DNA of 64,000 nucleotides from Brachymonas denitrificans (GTDB taxonomy: Bacteria > Pseudomonadota > Gammaproteobacteria > Burkholderiales > Burkholderiaceae_C): NCBI RefSeq assembly GCF_907163135.1, contig NZ_CAJQUA010000001.1, positions 77,001 through 141,000 on the forward strand, written 5' to 3'. Position numbers and translations under genes: made by a program. Under the pieces are notes generated by a model. It ran no database searches, was not told where the DNA came from, and saw only the letters and a program-made list of their open reading frames with translations. How positions within the stretch are numbered: position 1 is the stretch's first letter; every line of letters begins with the position of its first letter. This document shows positions 39,110 through 47,563 of the stretch, piece after piece.

Positions 39110-39217
39110 GATGAAGAGAGGGAAAGGAGACAGTTTCTTTTTTTCATCATAGGGCTTTTGCAGCCGCTGCCGGGGAAAAAACGGGCATATTGCACACAGT
39201 GTCTGACAAACGCCAAA

Positions 39218-39235
39218 CTGTCATGGATTTGTCAC
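39218..39235 (+). promoter_or_regulatory. Pho box upstream of pstS1
   Basis: CTGTCAT-GGAT-TTGTCAC: two 7-bp half sites four bases apart, one perfect and one near-perfect to the PhoB consensus, 88 bases before pstS1. It also lies 108 bases before the divergent ppx start and could influence it. Confidence 0.9.
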
Positions 39236-39323
39236 GGTGGCTTCCTACAGTTCGTCTGCCCGGGGTCAGTTTGCTGCAAGGTACTGGCTCCTTGGAATCC
39301 ATTCATTCAATCAAGGACATTTC

Positions 39324-40358
39324 ATGAAATCCGTCATCAAGGTTTCCGCTATCGGTCTGGCCGCAGCCCTGTCTTTCGGTTTTGCCCAGGCGCAAGACAT
39401 CACCGGCGCCGGCGCTTCCTTCCCGGCTCCCCTGTACTCCAAGTGGGCGGCCGACTACGCCAAGGCGTCCGGCTCCAAGGTGAACTACCAGTCCGTGGGC
39501 TCCGGTGCCGGCATGAAGCAGATCGAAGCCAAGACCGTGGACTTCGGCGCTTCCGACGAACCCCTGACCGACGCCGACCTGAAGGCCAAGGGCCTGGTGC
39601 AGTTCCCCACCGTGGTGGGCGGCGTGGTGCCGGTCCTGAACGTCAAGGGCGTGGCTCCTGGCGCACTGGTGCTGGATGGCAAGACCCTGGGCGACATCTA
39701 CCTGGGCAAGATCACCAAGTGGAACGACCCGGCCCTGAAGGCCCTGAACCCCACTCTGGCCCTGCCTGACGCCGCCATCGCCGTGGTGCGCCGCGCCGAC
39801 GGCTCCGGCACCAGCTTCAACTTCACCAACTACCTGAGCAAGGTCAACCCCGAGTGGAAGGCCAAGGTTGGCGAAGGCAAGGCCGTGAACTGGCCCGTGG
39901 GTACCGGTGGCAAGGGCAACGAAGGCGTTGCCGCTTTCGTGAGCCGCCTGCCCAACTCCATCGGCTACGTCGAGTACGCCTACGTGAAGCAGAACAAGAT
40001 GACCTACGCCCGCATGAAGAACGCGGCCGGCAGCATCGTGTCTCCTGACGACACCACCTTCAAGGCTGCCACGGCTGCTGCCAACTGGAAGGGCTCCTTC
40101 TACCAGATCCTGACCAACCAGGCTGGCAAGAACGCATGGCCGATCACGGCTGCCACCTACATCATGATGCACACCAAGCAGGACAAGCCCGAGAAGGCCG
40201 CTGCTTCCCTGAAGTTCTTCGACTGGGCCTACAGCAACGGTGACGCTGCTGCCGGCTCCCTGGACTACGTGCCGATGCCCGCCGAAGTGAAGACGGTGAT
40301 CCGCAAGTCCTGGGCCAACATCAAGGACGGTTCCGGCAAGGCCATCGCCATCAAGTAA
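39324..40358 (+). CDS. pstS: Periplasmic phosphate-binding protein PstS (first paralogue)
   Basis: 344 aa. A Sec signal (MKSVIKVSAIGLAAALSFGF) ends at AQAQD, so the mature protein should be soluble in the periplasm. Phosphate-site blocks: TGAGASFPAPLYSKW, YQSVGSGAGMKQIEAKTVDFGASDEPL in essence, and RRADGSGTSFNFTNYLSK. It delivers phosphate to PstCAB. AAGGA precedes the ATG. A terminator follows directly, so this copy is probably made as its own transcript. It is very close in sequence to the next gene, pointing to a tandem duplication. Confidence 0.97.
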   Translation: MKSVIKVSAIGLAAALSFGFAQAQDITGAGASFPAPLYSKWAADYAKASGSKVNYQSVGSGAGMKQIEAKTVDFGASDEPLTDADLKAKGLVQFPTVVGGVVPVLNVKGVAPGALVLDGKTLGDIYLGKITKWNDPALKALNPTLALPDAAIAVVRRADGSGTSFNFTNYLSKVNPEWKAKVGEGKAVNWPVGTGGKGNEGVAAFVSRLPNSIGYVEYAYVKQNKMTYARMKNAAGSIVSPDDTTFKAATAAANWKGSFYQILTNQAGKNAWPITAATYIMMHTKQDKPEKAAASLKFFDWAYSNGDAAAGSLDYVPMPAEVKTVIRKSWANIKDGSGKAIAIK

Positions 40359-40384
40359 GCGTCTGACGACGACTGCCTGAACCC

Positions 40385-40416
40385 GAACCCTGTCGCCTGG
40401 CGGCAGGGTTTTTTTC
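40385..40416 (+). terminator. Intrinsic terminator after pstS1
   Basis: ACCCTG / CAGGGT stem, extended by CGCC/GGCG inside, followed by seven T, about 30 bases after the stop. Confidence 0.9.
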
Positions 40417-40462
40417 TGCCGGCAGCCGGCCGTTGTGGTGCGGCGGTGACGTTTGCGTCAAC

Positions 40463-40480
40463 GTGACAACCATGTGACAT
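40463..40480 (-). promoter_or_regulatory. Inverted Pho box upstream of pstS2
   Basis: On the minus strand: ATGTCAC-ATGG-TTGTCAC, with correct 7-4-7 spacing. It points away from pstS2, 14 bases from the forward box, so two PhoB dimers may bind back to back. Confidence 0.65.
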
Positions 40481-40493
40481 GGCCAACACGAAA

Positions 40494-40511
40494 TTGTCAT
40501 ATTGATGTCAC
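40494..40511 (+). promoter_or_regulatory. Forward Pho box upstream of pstS2
   Basis: TTGTCAT-ATTG-ATGTCAC with 7-4-7 spacing, 77 bases before pstS2. A further TTGTCAT half site at 40528-40534 has no partner at the right distance. Confidence 0.85.
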
Positions 40512-40588
40512 AAACCATTTTTACAGTTTGTCATGAACCGGTCGGGCAGGTGGTTGCCCCGGCTGAAATGAAGCAAAAAGGATAGAAA

Positions 40589-41689
40589 ATGCAGAACACT
40601 CGCAGGATTGCAATCGTTGGCGTGGCCGCCGTCATGGCCATGGGTCTGGCCGCTTGCGGCAAGAAGGACGAGGCCAAGCCGGCCGCTTCCGGCGCCGAGC
40701 CGCAGCCCCAGGCGCAAGCCAGCGGCGGCATCACCGGTGCCGGCGCTTCCTTCCCGGCTCCGCTGTACTCCAAGTGGGCGGCCGAGTATGCCAAGGCTTC
40801 CGGTGTCAAGGTGAACTACCAGTCCGTGGGCTCCGGCGCCGGCATGAAGCAGATCGAAGCCAAGACGGTCGATTTCGGCGCTTCCGACGAGCCGCTGAAG
40901 GACGAGGACCTGAAAGCCAAGGGCCTGGTGCAGTTCCCGACCGTGGTGGGTGGCGTGGTGCCGGTGATCAACGTGCAGGGCATCGAGAATGGCGCCATGG
41001 TGCTGGACGGCACCACCCTGGCCAAGATCTACCTGGGCACCATCACCAAGTGGAACGATCCCGCCATCAAGGCGCTGAACCCCGAACTCAAGCTGCCCGA
41101 TGCCGTGATCGCTCCGGTGCGCCGCGCCGACGGCTCCGGCACCAGCTTCAACTTCACCAACTACCTGAGCAAGGTCTCTCCCGAGTGGAAAGAGAAAGTG
41201 GGTGAGGGCAAGGCCGTGAACTGGCCGGTCGGTACCGGCGGCAAGGGCAACGAAGGTGTGGCCCAGTTCGTGGCCCGTCTGCCCAACTCCATTGGCTACG
41301 TCGAGTACGCCTATGTGAAGCAGAACAAGATGAACTACGTCAAGCTGAAGAACGCCGCCGGCAACGTGGTGAGCCCCGAAGAGAAGACCTTCAAGGCCGC
41401 TACCGCTTCCGCCGACTGGAAGAAGTCCTTCTACCAGATCCTGACGAACCAGGAAGCTGCCGACGCATGGCCGATCACTGCCGCCACCTTCATCATGATG
41501 CAGGCCAAGCAGGACAAGCCCGAAGCCGCTGCTGCTTCCCTGAAGTTCTTCGACTGGATGTACGCCAACGGCGACCAGATGGCTTCCGAGCTGGACTACG
41601 TGGCAATGCCTGCTGACGTCAAGGCCGTGATTATCGAGTCCTGGGTCAACATCCAGGACAGCTCCGGCAAGGCCATTGCCTACAAGTAA
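40589..41689 (+). CDS. pstS: Phosphate-binding lipoprotein PstS (second paralogue)
   Basis: 366 aa. The signal peptide ends in a lipobox, MGLAACGKK, so the protein should be anchored at Cys23. A charged, Pro/Gln-rich linker of about 25 residues then leads to the same mature domain as the first PstS (TGAGASFPAPLYSKW, RRADGSGTSFNFTNYL). It has its own Pho boxes and is followed by pstC after 110 bp containing a strong hairpin. Having one soluble and one tethered copy suggests different capture roles; which one feeds PstCAB is not readable. Confidence 0.96.
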   Translation: MQNTRRIAIVGVAAVMAMGLAACGKKDEAKPAASGAEPQPQAQASGGITGAGASFPAPLYSKWAAEYAKASGVKVNYQSVGSGAGMKQIEAKTVDFGASDEPLKDEDLKAKGLVQFPTVVGGVVPVINVQGIENGAMVLDGTTLAKIYLGTITKWNDPAIKALNPELKLPDAVIAPVRRADGSGTSFNFTNYLSKVSPEWKEKVGEGKAVNWPVGTGGKGNEGVAQFVARLPNSIGYVEYAYVKQNKMNYVKLKNAAGNVVSPEEKTFKAATASADWKKSFYQILTNQEAADAWPITAATFIMMQAKQDKPEAAAASLKFFDWMYANGDQMASELDYVAMPADVKAVIIESWVNIQDSSGKAIAYK

Positions 41690-41699
41690 GCACTGGGCT

Positions 41700-41774
41700 G
41701 ATCGCAAGCGTTCCGGTCGCCGGCCGGGCCTGCCTCGAGGGCGGGTCCGGCGTCCGGTCGGGATGGCTGCGATC
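41700..41774 (+). other. Folded spacer between pstS2 and pstC
   Basis: An outer 7-bp inverted repeat GATCGCA / TGCGATC encloses a 12-bp hairpin (41723-41751, stem GCCGGGCCTGCC with two G-U pairs in RNA, loop TCGAG). Such structures between pstS and pstC commonly lower downstream expression and protect the pstS mRNA, giving more binding protein than permease. No T run follows directly, so it is not a full terminator. Confidence 0.65.
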
Positions 41775-41799
41775 CGTCGGTTTTTAGGGAAAGATAACT

Positions 41800-42828
41800 A
41801 TGTCTTCCGTTGTTACCTCCGCAGAGGGCATCATGCAAGAGAGCGACAAGGCGCAGCGCACGGCGCCGCCGCCGAGCCCCAAGGTCCAGCGTCACAAAGG
41901 TGCGCTGGCGGATCTGTTTTTTGCCGGTGGTGCCAAGCTGGCCGTCATCGTGACGCTGAGCCTGCTGCTGGGCATCCTGGTTTCGCTGGTGGTGGGCGCA
42001 TGGCCGGCCATCGAGAAATTTGGCCCGGGCTTCCTGACGCGCAGCGCGTGGGATCCGGTGCTGGAAGATTTCGGCGGCTGGGTGATGATCTACGGCACCC
42101 TGGCCACCTCCCTCATCGCGCTGCTGATTGCCGTGCCGGTGAGCTTCGGCATTGCGCTGTTTCTGACCGAGATGTCGCCCACTTGGCTCAAGCGCCCGCT
42201 GGGTACCGCCATCGAACTGCTGGCCGCCATTCCGTCCATCGTGTACGGCATGTGGGGCCTGATGGTGTTCGGCCCGATCCTGGCGCAGTATGTGCAAGCA
42301 CCGCTGCAGGCCTCTCTGGGCGCCGTGCCCGGCCTGGATTTCCTGTTCAGCGGCCCGCCCGTGGGCATCGGTATCCTGCCGGCCGGCATCATCCTGGCCA
42401 TCATGATCATCCCGTTCATCGCCTCGGTGATGCGTGACGTGTTCGAAGTGACGCCTGTCATGCTGAAGGAATCCGCCTATGGCCTGGGTTCCACCACCTG
42501 GGAAGTGGTCTACAAGGTCGTGCTGCCCTATACCAAGGCCGGTGTGATCGGCGGCATCATGCTGGGGCTGGGCCGCGCCCTGGGCGAGACCATGGCCGTG
42601 ACCTTCGTGATTGGCAACATGAACCAGCTGGCCTCGCTCAGCCTGTTCGAGCCTGCCAGCAGCATTACCGCCACGCTGGCCAACGAGTTTGCCGAAGCCG
42701 GTGACGGCCTGCACCGTGCCTCCCTGATCTACCTGGGTCTGGTGCTGTTCTTTATCACCTTCGTGGTGCTGAGTTTCTCCAAGCTGCTGCTCAACCGCCT
42801 GCAGAAAAACGAAGGGAGCAAGACATGA
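41800..42828 (+). CDS. pstC: Phosphate ABC transporter permease PstC
   Basis: 342 aa. Cytoplasmic N-terminus of about 45 residues, then six membrane segments; the EAA-type loop is [23 protein letters not shown], and [18 protein letters not shown] is a PstC signature. It forms the membrane channel with PstA. Its 3' end overlaps pstA by four bases (ATGA). Confidence 0.97.
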   Translation: MSSVVTSAEGIMQESDKAQRTAPPPSPKVQRHKGALADLFFAGGAKLAVIVTLSLLLGILVSLVVGAWPAIEKFGPGFLTRSAWDPVLEDFGGWVMIYGTLATSLIALLIAVPVSFGIALFLTEMSPTWLKRPLGTAIELLAAIPSIVYGMWGLMVFGPILAQYVQAPLQASLGAVPGLDFLFSGPPVGIGILPAGIILAIMIIPFIASVMRDVFEVTPVMLKESAYGLGSTTWEVVYKVVLPYTKAGVIGGIMLGLGRALGETMAVTFVIGNMNQLASLSLFEPASSITATLANEFAEAGDGLHRASLIYLGLVLFFITFVVLSFSKLLLNRLQKNEGSKT

Positions 42829-43691
42829 GCGCCGTCCTGCCTCGTGCGGATTACCGCCAAGCCAAATTCAACAAGCGCAAGATCGTCAACATCGTCGCGC
42901 TGAGCCTGTCCTTTGCTGCCATGCTGTTCGGCATCTTCTGGCTGTTCTGGATCCTGTTCGAAACCGTGCGCCTCGGCGTGGGTGGCCTGAGCTTGGCCGT
43001 GTTCACCGAAATGACGCCGGCGCCCAATGATCCGGGCGGCATTGCGAACGCGATCTGGGGCTCGGTGCTGATGGTGGCCGTGGCTACCCTGATCGGCACG
43101 CCCATCGGGGTGATGGCCGGCATCTACCTGGCCGAATACGACCGTCACAGCTGGCTGGCCAACGTCACGCGCTTCGTCAATGACGTACTGCTGTCCGCGC
43201 CTTCCATCGTGATCGGCATGTTCGTGTCGGTGGTGCTGGTGGTGCCGTTCGGCGGGTTCTCCGGCTGGGCCGGCTCGGTGGCGCTGGCGCTGATCGTGAT
43301 TCCGGTCGTGATCCGTACCACCGAGAACATGCTGAACCTGATTCCCGGTGGCCTGCGTGAAGCAGCGTACGCCCTGGGTACGCCCAAATGGAAGGTGATT
43401 TACAGCATCACGCTGAAGGCCGCCATGGCCGGCGTGGTGACCGGCGTGCTGCTGGCTGTGGCGCGTATCGCCGGCGAAACCGCACCGCTGCTGTTCACGG
43501 CGCTGAACAACCAGTTCTGGACGAGCAACATGGGCGAGCCGATGGCCAGCCTGCCGACCATGATCTTCAAGTTCGCCATGAGCCCCTATGAAAACTGGCA
43601 GCAACTGGCCTGGGTGGGCGTGTTCGTCATCACCATGGCTGTGCTGGGCCTGAACATCCTGGCCCGTCTGCTGACCCGCAAGAAACATTGA
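42825..43691 (+). CDS. pstA: Phosphate ABC transporter permease PstA
   Basis: 288 aa with six membrane segments. [33 protein letters not shown] and the EAA loop [23 protein letters not shown] are typical. It pairs with PstC. Translation is coupled to pstC through the overlapping start. Confidence 0.97.
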   Translation: MSAVLPRADYRQAKFNKRKIVNIVALSLSFAAMLFGIFWLFWILFETVRLGVGGLSLAVFTEMTPAPNDPGGIANAIWGSVLMVAVATLIGTPIGVMAGIYLAEYDRHSWLANVTRFVNDVLLSAPSIVIGMFVSVVLVVPFGGFSGWAGSVALALIVIPVVIRTTENMLNLIPGGLREAAYALGTPKWKVIYSITLKAAMAGVVTGVLLAVARIAGETAPLLFTALNNQFWTSNMGEPMASLPTMIFKFAMSPYENWQQLAWVGVFVITMAVLGLNILARLLTRKKH

Positions 43692-43707
43692 TTTGGAGAG
43701 ATGCATC

Positions 43708-44481
43708 ATGAGTGCAGTCATCACCCCCGCCCCGAAAATCTCCGTCCGCAACCTGAACTTCTACTACGGCAAGTTCCATGCGCTGAAGAACATCAACCTG
43801 GACATTCCGGAGAAGCAGGTCACGGCCTTCATCGGCCCGTCCGGCTGCGGCAAGTCCACGCTGCTGCGCATCTTCAACCGCATGTACGAGCTGTATCCCG
43901 AGCAGCGTGCCGAAGGCAGCATCACGCTCGACGGTGAAGACCTTCTGGACAAGAAAAAGGACGTGGCGCTGATCCGCGCCAAGATCGGCATGGTGTTCCA
44001 GAAGCCGACGCCGTTCCCGATGTCCATTTACGACAACATCGCCTTCGGCGTGAAGCTGTTCGAGAACCTGAACAAGTCCGAGATGGACGACCGCGTCGAA
44101 TGGGCGCTGAAGAAGTCGGCCCTGTGGACGGAAGTGAAGGACAAGCTGAACCAGAGCGGCGCCAGCCTGTCCGGCGGCCAGCAGCAGCGTCTGTGCATTG
44201 CCCGCGGCATCGCCATCAAGCCCGAAGTGCTGCTGCTCGACGAGCCGTGTTCCGCGCTGGATCCGATTTCCACCTCCAAGATCGAGGAACTGATCGCCGA
44301 GCTCAAGAGCGAGTACACGGTGGTCATCGTGACGCACAACATGCAGCAGGCCGCCCGCTGCAGTGACAATACGGCGTACATGTATCTGGGCGACCTGATC
44401 GAATTCGGCAACACGAAGGAAATGTTCTTCAAGCCCAAGCGTCAGGAGACCGAGGACTACATTACCGGCCGTTTCGGCTGA
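43708..44481 (+). CDS. pstB: Phosphate ABC transporter ATP-binding protein PstB
   Basis: 257 aa. Walker [11 protein letters not shown]-loop [24 protein letters not shown] signature LSGGQQQR, Walker [14 protein letters not shown] and switch histidine VTHNMQQA. The PFPMSIYDN block is specific to PstB. GGAGAG precedes the ATG. Besides powering uptake, PstB takes part in signalling phosphate status to PhoR with PhoU. Confidence 0.98.
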   Translation: MSAVITPAPKISVRNLNFYYGKFHALKNINLDIPEKQVTAFIGPSGCGKSTLLRIFNRMYELYPEQRAEGSITLDGEDLLDKKKDVALIRAKIGMVFQKPTPFPMSIYDNIAFGVKLFENLNKSEMDDRVEWALKKSALWTEVKDKLNQSGASLSGGQQQRLCIARGIAIKPEVLLLDEPCSALDPISTSKIEELIAELKSEYTVVIVTHNMQQAARCSDNTAYMYLGDLIEFGNTKEMFFKPKRQETEDYITGRFG

Positions 44482-44507
44482 GCCCATAACGACAAGGAGA
44501 CGCAGGA

Positions 44508-45209
44508 ATGTCCGAAAAACATCTGTCCAGCCAGTTCGACGCTGAACTCAACAATGTGTCCGGCATGGTCATGGAAATGGGTGGCCTGGTCGAACAGCAG
44601 ATGCGCCAGGCCGTGGAGGCCATGGTCGACTACAACGCCGAGGTGGCCATGAGCGTGCTCAAGGCCGAGCCGCAGGTCAATACCATGGAAATGGAGATCG
44701 ATCACGAACTCACTTCCATCATCGGCCGCCGCCAGCCGACGGCGCGCGACCTGCGCCTGCTGATCGCCATCTCGCGTGCCACCGGCAACCTGGAGCGTGC
44801 CGGTGACGAAGCGGCCAAGATCGCCCGCATGGTGCAGGGCATCATCCAGAACGGTACGGCACGCTCGCTGCCGTCGTCCGAACTGCGCGTGGCCGCCAAC
44901 CTGGCATCCGACCTGCTGCGCCGCTCGCTGGATTCGTTTGCCCGTCTGGATTCCCGCATCGCGCTGGAGATCCTGCGCGCCGACAATCTCATCGACATCG
45001 AGTACGACGGCTTCATGCGCAAGCTGGTCACCTATATGATGGAAGATCCGCGCACGATCTCGCAAAGCCTGGACCTGATGTTCCTGGCCAAGTCGATCGA
45101 GCGCATCGGTGACCATGCCAAGAACATCGCCGAGTGCGTCATCTACATCGTCAAGGGACTGGACGTGCGCCATACGCCGCTGCAGGCGATCGAGTCCCAG
45201 CTGAGCTGA
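44508..45209 (+). CDS. phoU: Phosphate signalling regulator PhoU
   Basis: 233 aa, two three-helix bundles. The metal-binding E/DxxxD motifs can be seen in repeats 1 and 2 (MEMEIDHELTSIIGRRQPTARDLRLL; LMFLAKSIERIGDHAKNIAE). PhoU restrains PhoR while Pst transports phosphate, keeping the regulon off. AAGGAGA precedes the ATG. It is followed by phoB after 20 bp. Confidence 0.97.
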   Translation: MSEKHLSSQFDAELNNVSGMVMEMGGLVEQQMRQAVEAMVDYNAEVAMSVLKAEPQVNTMEMEIDHELTSIIGRRQPTARDLRLLIAISRATGNLERAGDEAAKIARMVQGIIQNGTARSLPSSELRVAANLASDLLRRSLDSFARLDSRIALEILRADNLIDIEYDGFMRKLVTYMMEDPRTISQSLDLMFLAKSIERIGDHAKNIAECVIYIVKGLDVRHTPLQAIESQLS

Positions 45210-45229
45210 ACGGAAGCGTTGGGGAAGCC

Positions 45230-45934
45230 ATGAGACTGCAGCCACGAATCCTGGTCGTTGAAGATGAGGCCTCCATTGCCGAGCTGATTGCTGTCAACCT
45301 GCGCCATAACGGCTACCAGATCACCTGGGCGACCGATGGCAAGGGCGCACAGCGCGAGCTCGACGAGCATCTGCCCGACCTGATCCTGCTCGACTGGATG
45401 CTGCCCGGCGAAAGCGGGCTGCTGCTGGCCAAGCGCTGGCGTGCCGATCCGCGCACCAAGTCGGTGCCCATCATCATCCTGACGGCACGCGGTGACGAGA
45501 ACGACCGCGTGGCCGGCCTGGACGTGGGGGCAGACGACTACATCACCAAGCCGTTCTCCACCAAGGAGTTGCTGGCGCGCATCCGCGCCGTGCTGCGTCG
45601 CCGTGCTCCCGAGCCGGAGAGCACGGTGCTGGAGCTGGGCAAGCTGTCGCTGGACACTGGTACCTATCGGGTACATTATGATGATCAGCCCATCAAGCTG
45701 GGGCCGACCGAGTTCAAGCTGCTGCACTACCTGATGAAGAACGCAGAGCGTGTGCACAGTCGTGCGCAGTTGCTGGACCGTGTTTGGGGCGACCATGTCT
45801 TCATCGAGGAGCGTACCGTCGACGTGCATGTCAAGCGCCTGCGCGAGTCGATGGGAGCTGCCTCGTCGATGGTCGAGACGGTGCGGGGTGCGGGTTACCG
45901 CATCACCGCCCTGACGGATTCTCCGGTGCGCTGA
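45230..45934 (+). CDS. phoB: Phosphate regulon response regulator PhoB
   Basis: 234 aa. Receiver with acid pair EDE (11-13), phospho-acceptor Asp55 (LILLDWMLPG) and Lys in YITKPFSTKEL; winged helix with GPTEFKLLHYLMKNAERVHSRAQLLD-type PhoB sequence and RTVDVHVKRLRESM recognition helix. It binds Pho boxes such as those before the pstS genes. The ATG is preceded by GGGGAAG. Confidence 0.97.
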   Translation: MRLQPRILVVEDEASIAELIAVNLRHNGYQITWATDGKGAQRELDEHLPDLILLDWMLPGESGLLLAKRWRADPRTKSVPIIILTARGDENDRVAGLDVGADDYITKPFSTKELLARIRAVLRRRAPEPESTVLELGKLSLDTGTYRVHYDDQPIKLGPTEFKLLHYLMKNAERVHSRAQLLDRVWGDHVFIEERTVDVHVKRLRESMGAASSMVETVRGAGYRITALTDSPVR

Positions 45935-45968
45935 GCATCGCCGCCCGCCAGATGCCATTGCCATGCAA

Positions 45969-46024
45969 GGGTATGGTGCGGGATTTACGACGCAGAGGTC
46001 GAGCGTGCTCGGGGTGCCATACCC
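45969..46024 (+). other. Inverted repeat in the phoB-phoR spacer
   Basis: GGGTATGG (45969-45976) and CCATACCC (46017-46024) are perfect complements separated by 40 bases, inside the 153-bp gap between phoB and phoR. Possible role: mRNA processing or partial attenuation that keeps kinase below regulator. No T run at the base. Confidence 0.45.
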
Positions 46025-46087
46025 CGACCGTGCGGCCTTTTCTCTTTTTTGCAGCCGGACTTCCCGGCGTCCTGAACGGTTGTTGAC

Positions 46088-47506
46088 ATGATCTGGCGCA
46101 TCACCTGGTTGGTCATTTCCCACGTCATCGGGGTGGGGCTGGGCTGGTGGCTGGCCTTCCGCCGCGACGACCTGATGGGCGGCCTGATCGCGCTGCTGAT
46201 CATGGCCGCGGTGGCGATTGGCTGGCTGATCTGGGACAACATCCTGGGCTACCGCGTGATGCGCTGGATGCGCCGCGGCATGCCGGATCCGCAGCCCTGG
46301 GCCCCCAACCTGTGGGGCGAGGTGGTCGAAGCGTCGCGCCGCAACCAGCGGCGCATGAAGCGCAAGACGCAGGAGGCCGAGGAAAAGCTGCAGGTGTTCC
46401 TGGAGGCGCTGCAGGCTTCGCCCATCGGCGTGGTGCTGCTCGACGAAGTGGGCCGCATGGAATGGTTCAACCTGGTGGCGTCCGAGCATTTCGGCTTCAA
46501 TGGCCCCTCCGACTTTGGCCAGCACATCATCAATCTGGTGCGCGATCCGCAATTCGTCAAGTACTGGGTGCAGCAGCAGACCGGCAACGGCGTGGTGATT
46601 CCGGGGCGCACGCACACGGCGCAGCGTCCGGTGCGGCTGACGGTGCAGTTCTTCCCCTATGGCCAGGGCAAGCGCCTGTTGCTGTCACGCGATGTGACGG
46701 CGGTGGAGCAGTCCGAGCGCATGCGGCGCGACTTCGTGGCCAACGTGTCGCACGAGATCCGCACGCCGCTGACGGTGCTGTCCGGTTTTGTCGAAACCAT
46801 GCAGAGCCTGCCGCTGAGTCCCGAAGAAAACGCCCGCTACCTCGAATTGATGGCACACCAGGCGCATCGCATGCAGGGGCTGGTGCAGGATCTGCTGATG
46901 CTCTCGACGCTGGAGGGCAGCCCGCATCCCGACCTGTCTGAGCGTGTGGACATGGCGGCGCTGGTGGAACAGTGCGTGGACGATGCCCGTGCCCTGGCAC
47001 AGGTGCTGGCGCAGGAAGCCGGCGAGTCGCCGCATCAGATCCGTGCGGAAATTCAGGCGCCCGATGTGCAGCTGGGCGGCAGCCGTGCCGAGGTGCAAAG
47101 CGCCATCAGCAACCTGCTGAGCAATGCGGTGCGCTATACCCCCTTTGGCGGCGAGGTGGTGGCCAGCCTGCGCATGCTGCCCGACGGCGGCATGCAGGTG
47201 GCGGTGCGTGATACCGGGCCCGGCATTGCGCGTGAGCACCTGCCGCGTGTGACAGAGCGCTTCTACCGGGTCGATCGCAGCCGCTCGCGCGAAACCGGTG
47301 GTACCGGGCTGGGGCTGGCCATTGTCAAGCACATTGCCCAGCGCCACGGTGCCCAGCTGATGATCGACAGCGAGCCAGGCTGCGGGTCGACCTTCGCGCT
47401 GGATTTTCCGGAGCAGCGCACCTGGGATCCGGCATCGCCGAATGCGACGCAGCAGATCCGTGAGTTCGAGCCAGCGCCGACGCCCGAGCCCGGGCAGATG
47501 CTCTGA
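46088..47506 (+). CDS. phoR: Phosphate regulon sensor histidine kinase PhoR
   Basis: 472 aa. Two closely spaced N-terminal membrane segments without a large periplasmic domain, a charged linker, a PAS domain (about 105-205, ASPIGVVLLDEVGRMEWFN), phospho-acceptor His222 (NVSHEIRTPL) and a HATPase domain (NLLSNAVRYTP, DTGPGIAREHLPRVTERFYRVD, GGTGLGLAIVKHI). This layout is exactly PhoR: the signal comes from Pst/PhoU in the membrane. The TTGACATG start context has no clear ribosome binding site. Confidence 0.96.
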   Translation: MIWRITWLVISHVIGVGLGWWLAFRRDDLMGGLIALLIMAAVAIGWLIWDNILGYRVMRWMRRGMPDPQPWAPNLWGEVVEASRRNQRRMKRKTQEAEEKLQVFLEALQASPIGVVLLDEVGRMEWFNLVASEHFGFNGPSDFGQHIINLVRDPQFVKYWVQQQTGNGVVIPGRTHTAQRPVRLTVQFFPYGQGKRLLLSRDVTAVEQSERMRRDFVANVSHEIRTPLTVLSGFVETMQSLPLSPEENARYLELMAHQAHRMQGLVQDLLMLSTLEGSPHPDLSERVDMAALVEQCVDDARALAQVLAQEAGESPHQIRAEIQAPDVQLGGSRAEVQSAISNLLSNAVRYTPFGGEVVASLRMLPDGGMQVAVRDTGPGIAREHLPRVTERFYRVDRSRSRETGGTGLGLAIVKHIAQRHGAQLMIDSEPGCGSTFALDFPEQRTWDPASPNATQQIREFEPAPTPEPGQML

Positions 47507-47563
47507 GTTGCTTCCAGTCCGGCTCGGCACCGGGTTTCAGTCAGCCATTTCAGACTCCCGGAT

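Noticed and set aside
37664-39769. A 701-codon plus-strand open frame opposite ppx and running into pstS1.
   Set aside because: Shadow of ppx and pstS1; composition and lack of motifs show that it is not coding.
39218-47506. The phosphate island as a newly acquired genomic island.
   Set aside because: GC and codon use match the surroundings, and no integrase, tRNA or flanking repeats are present.
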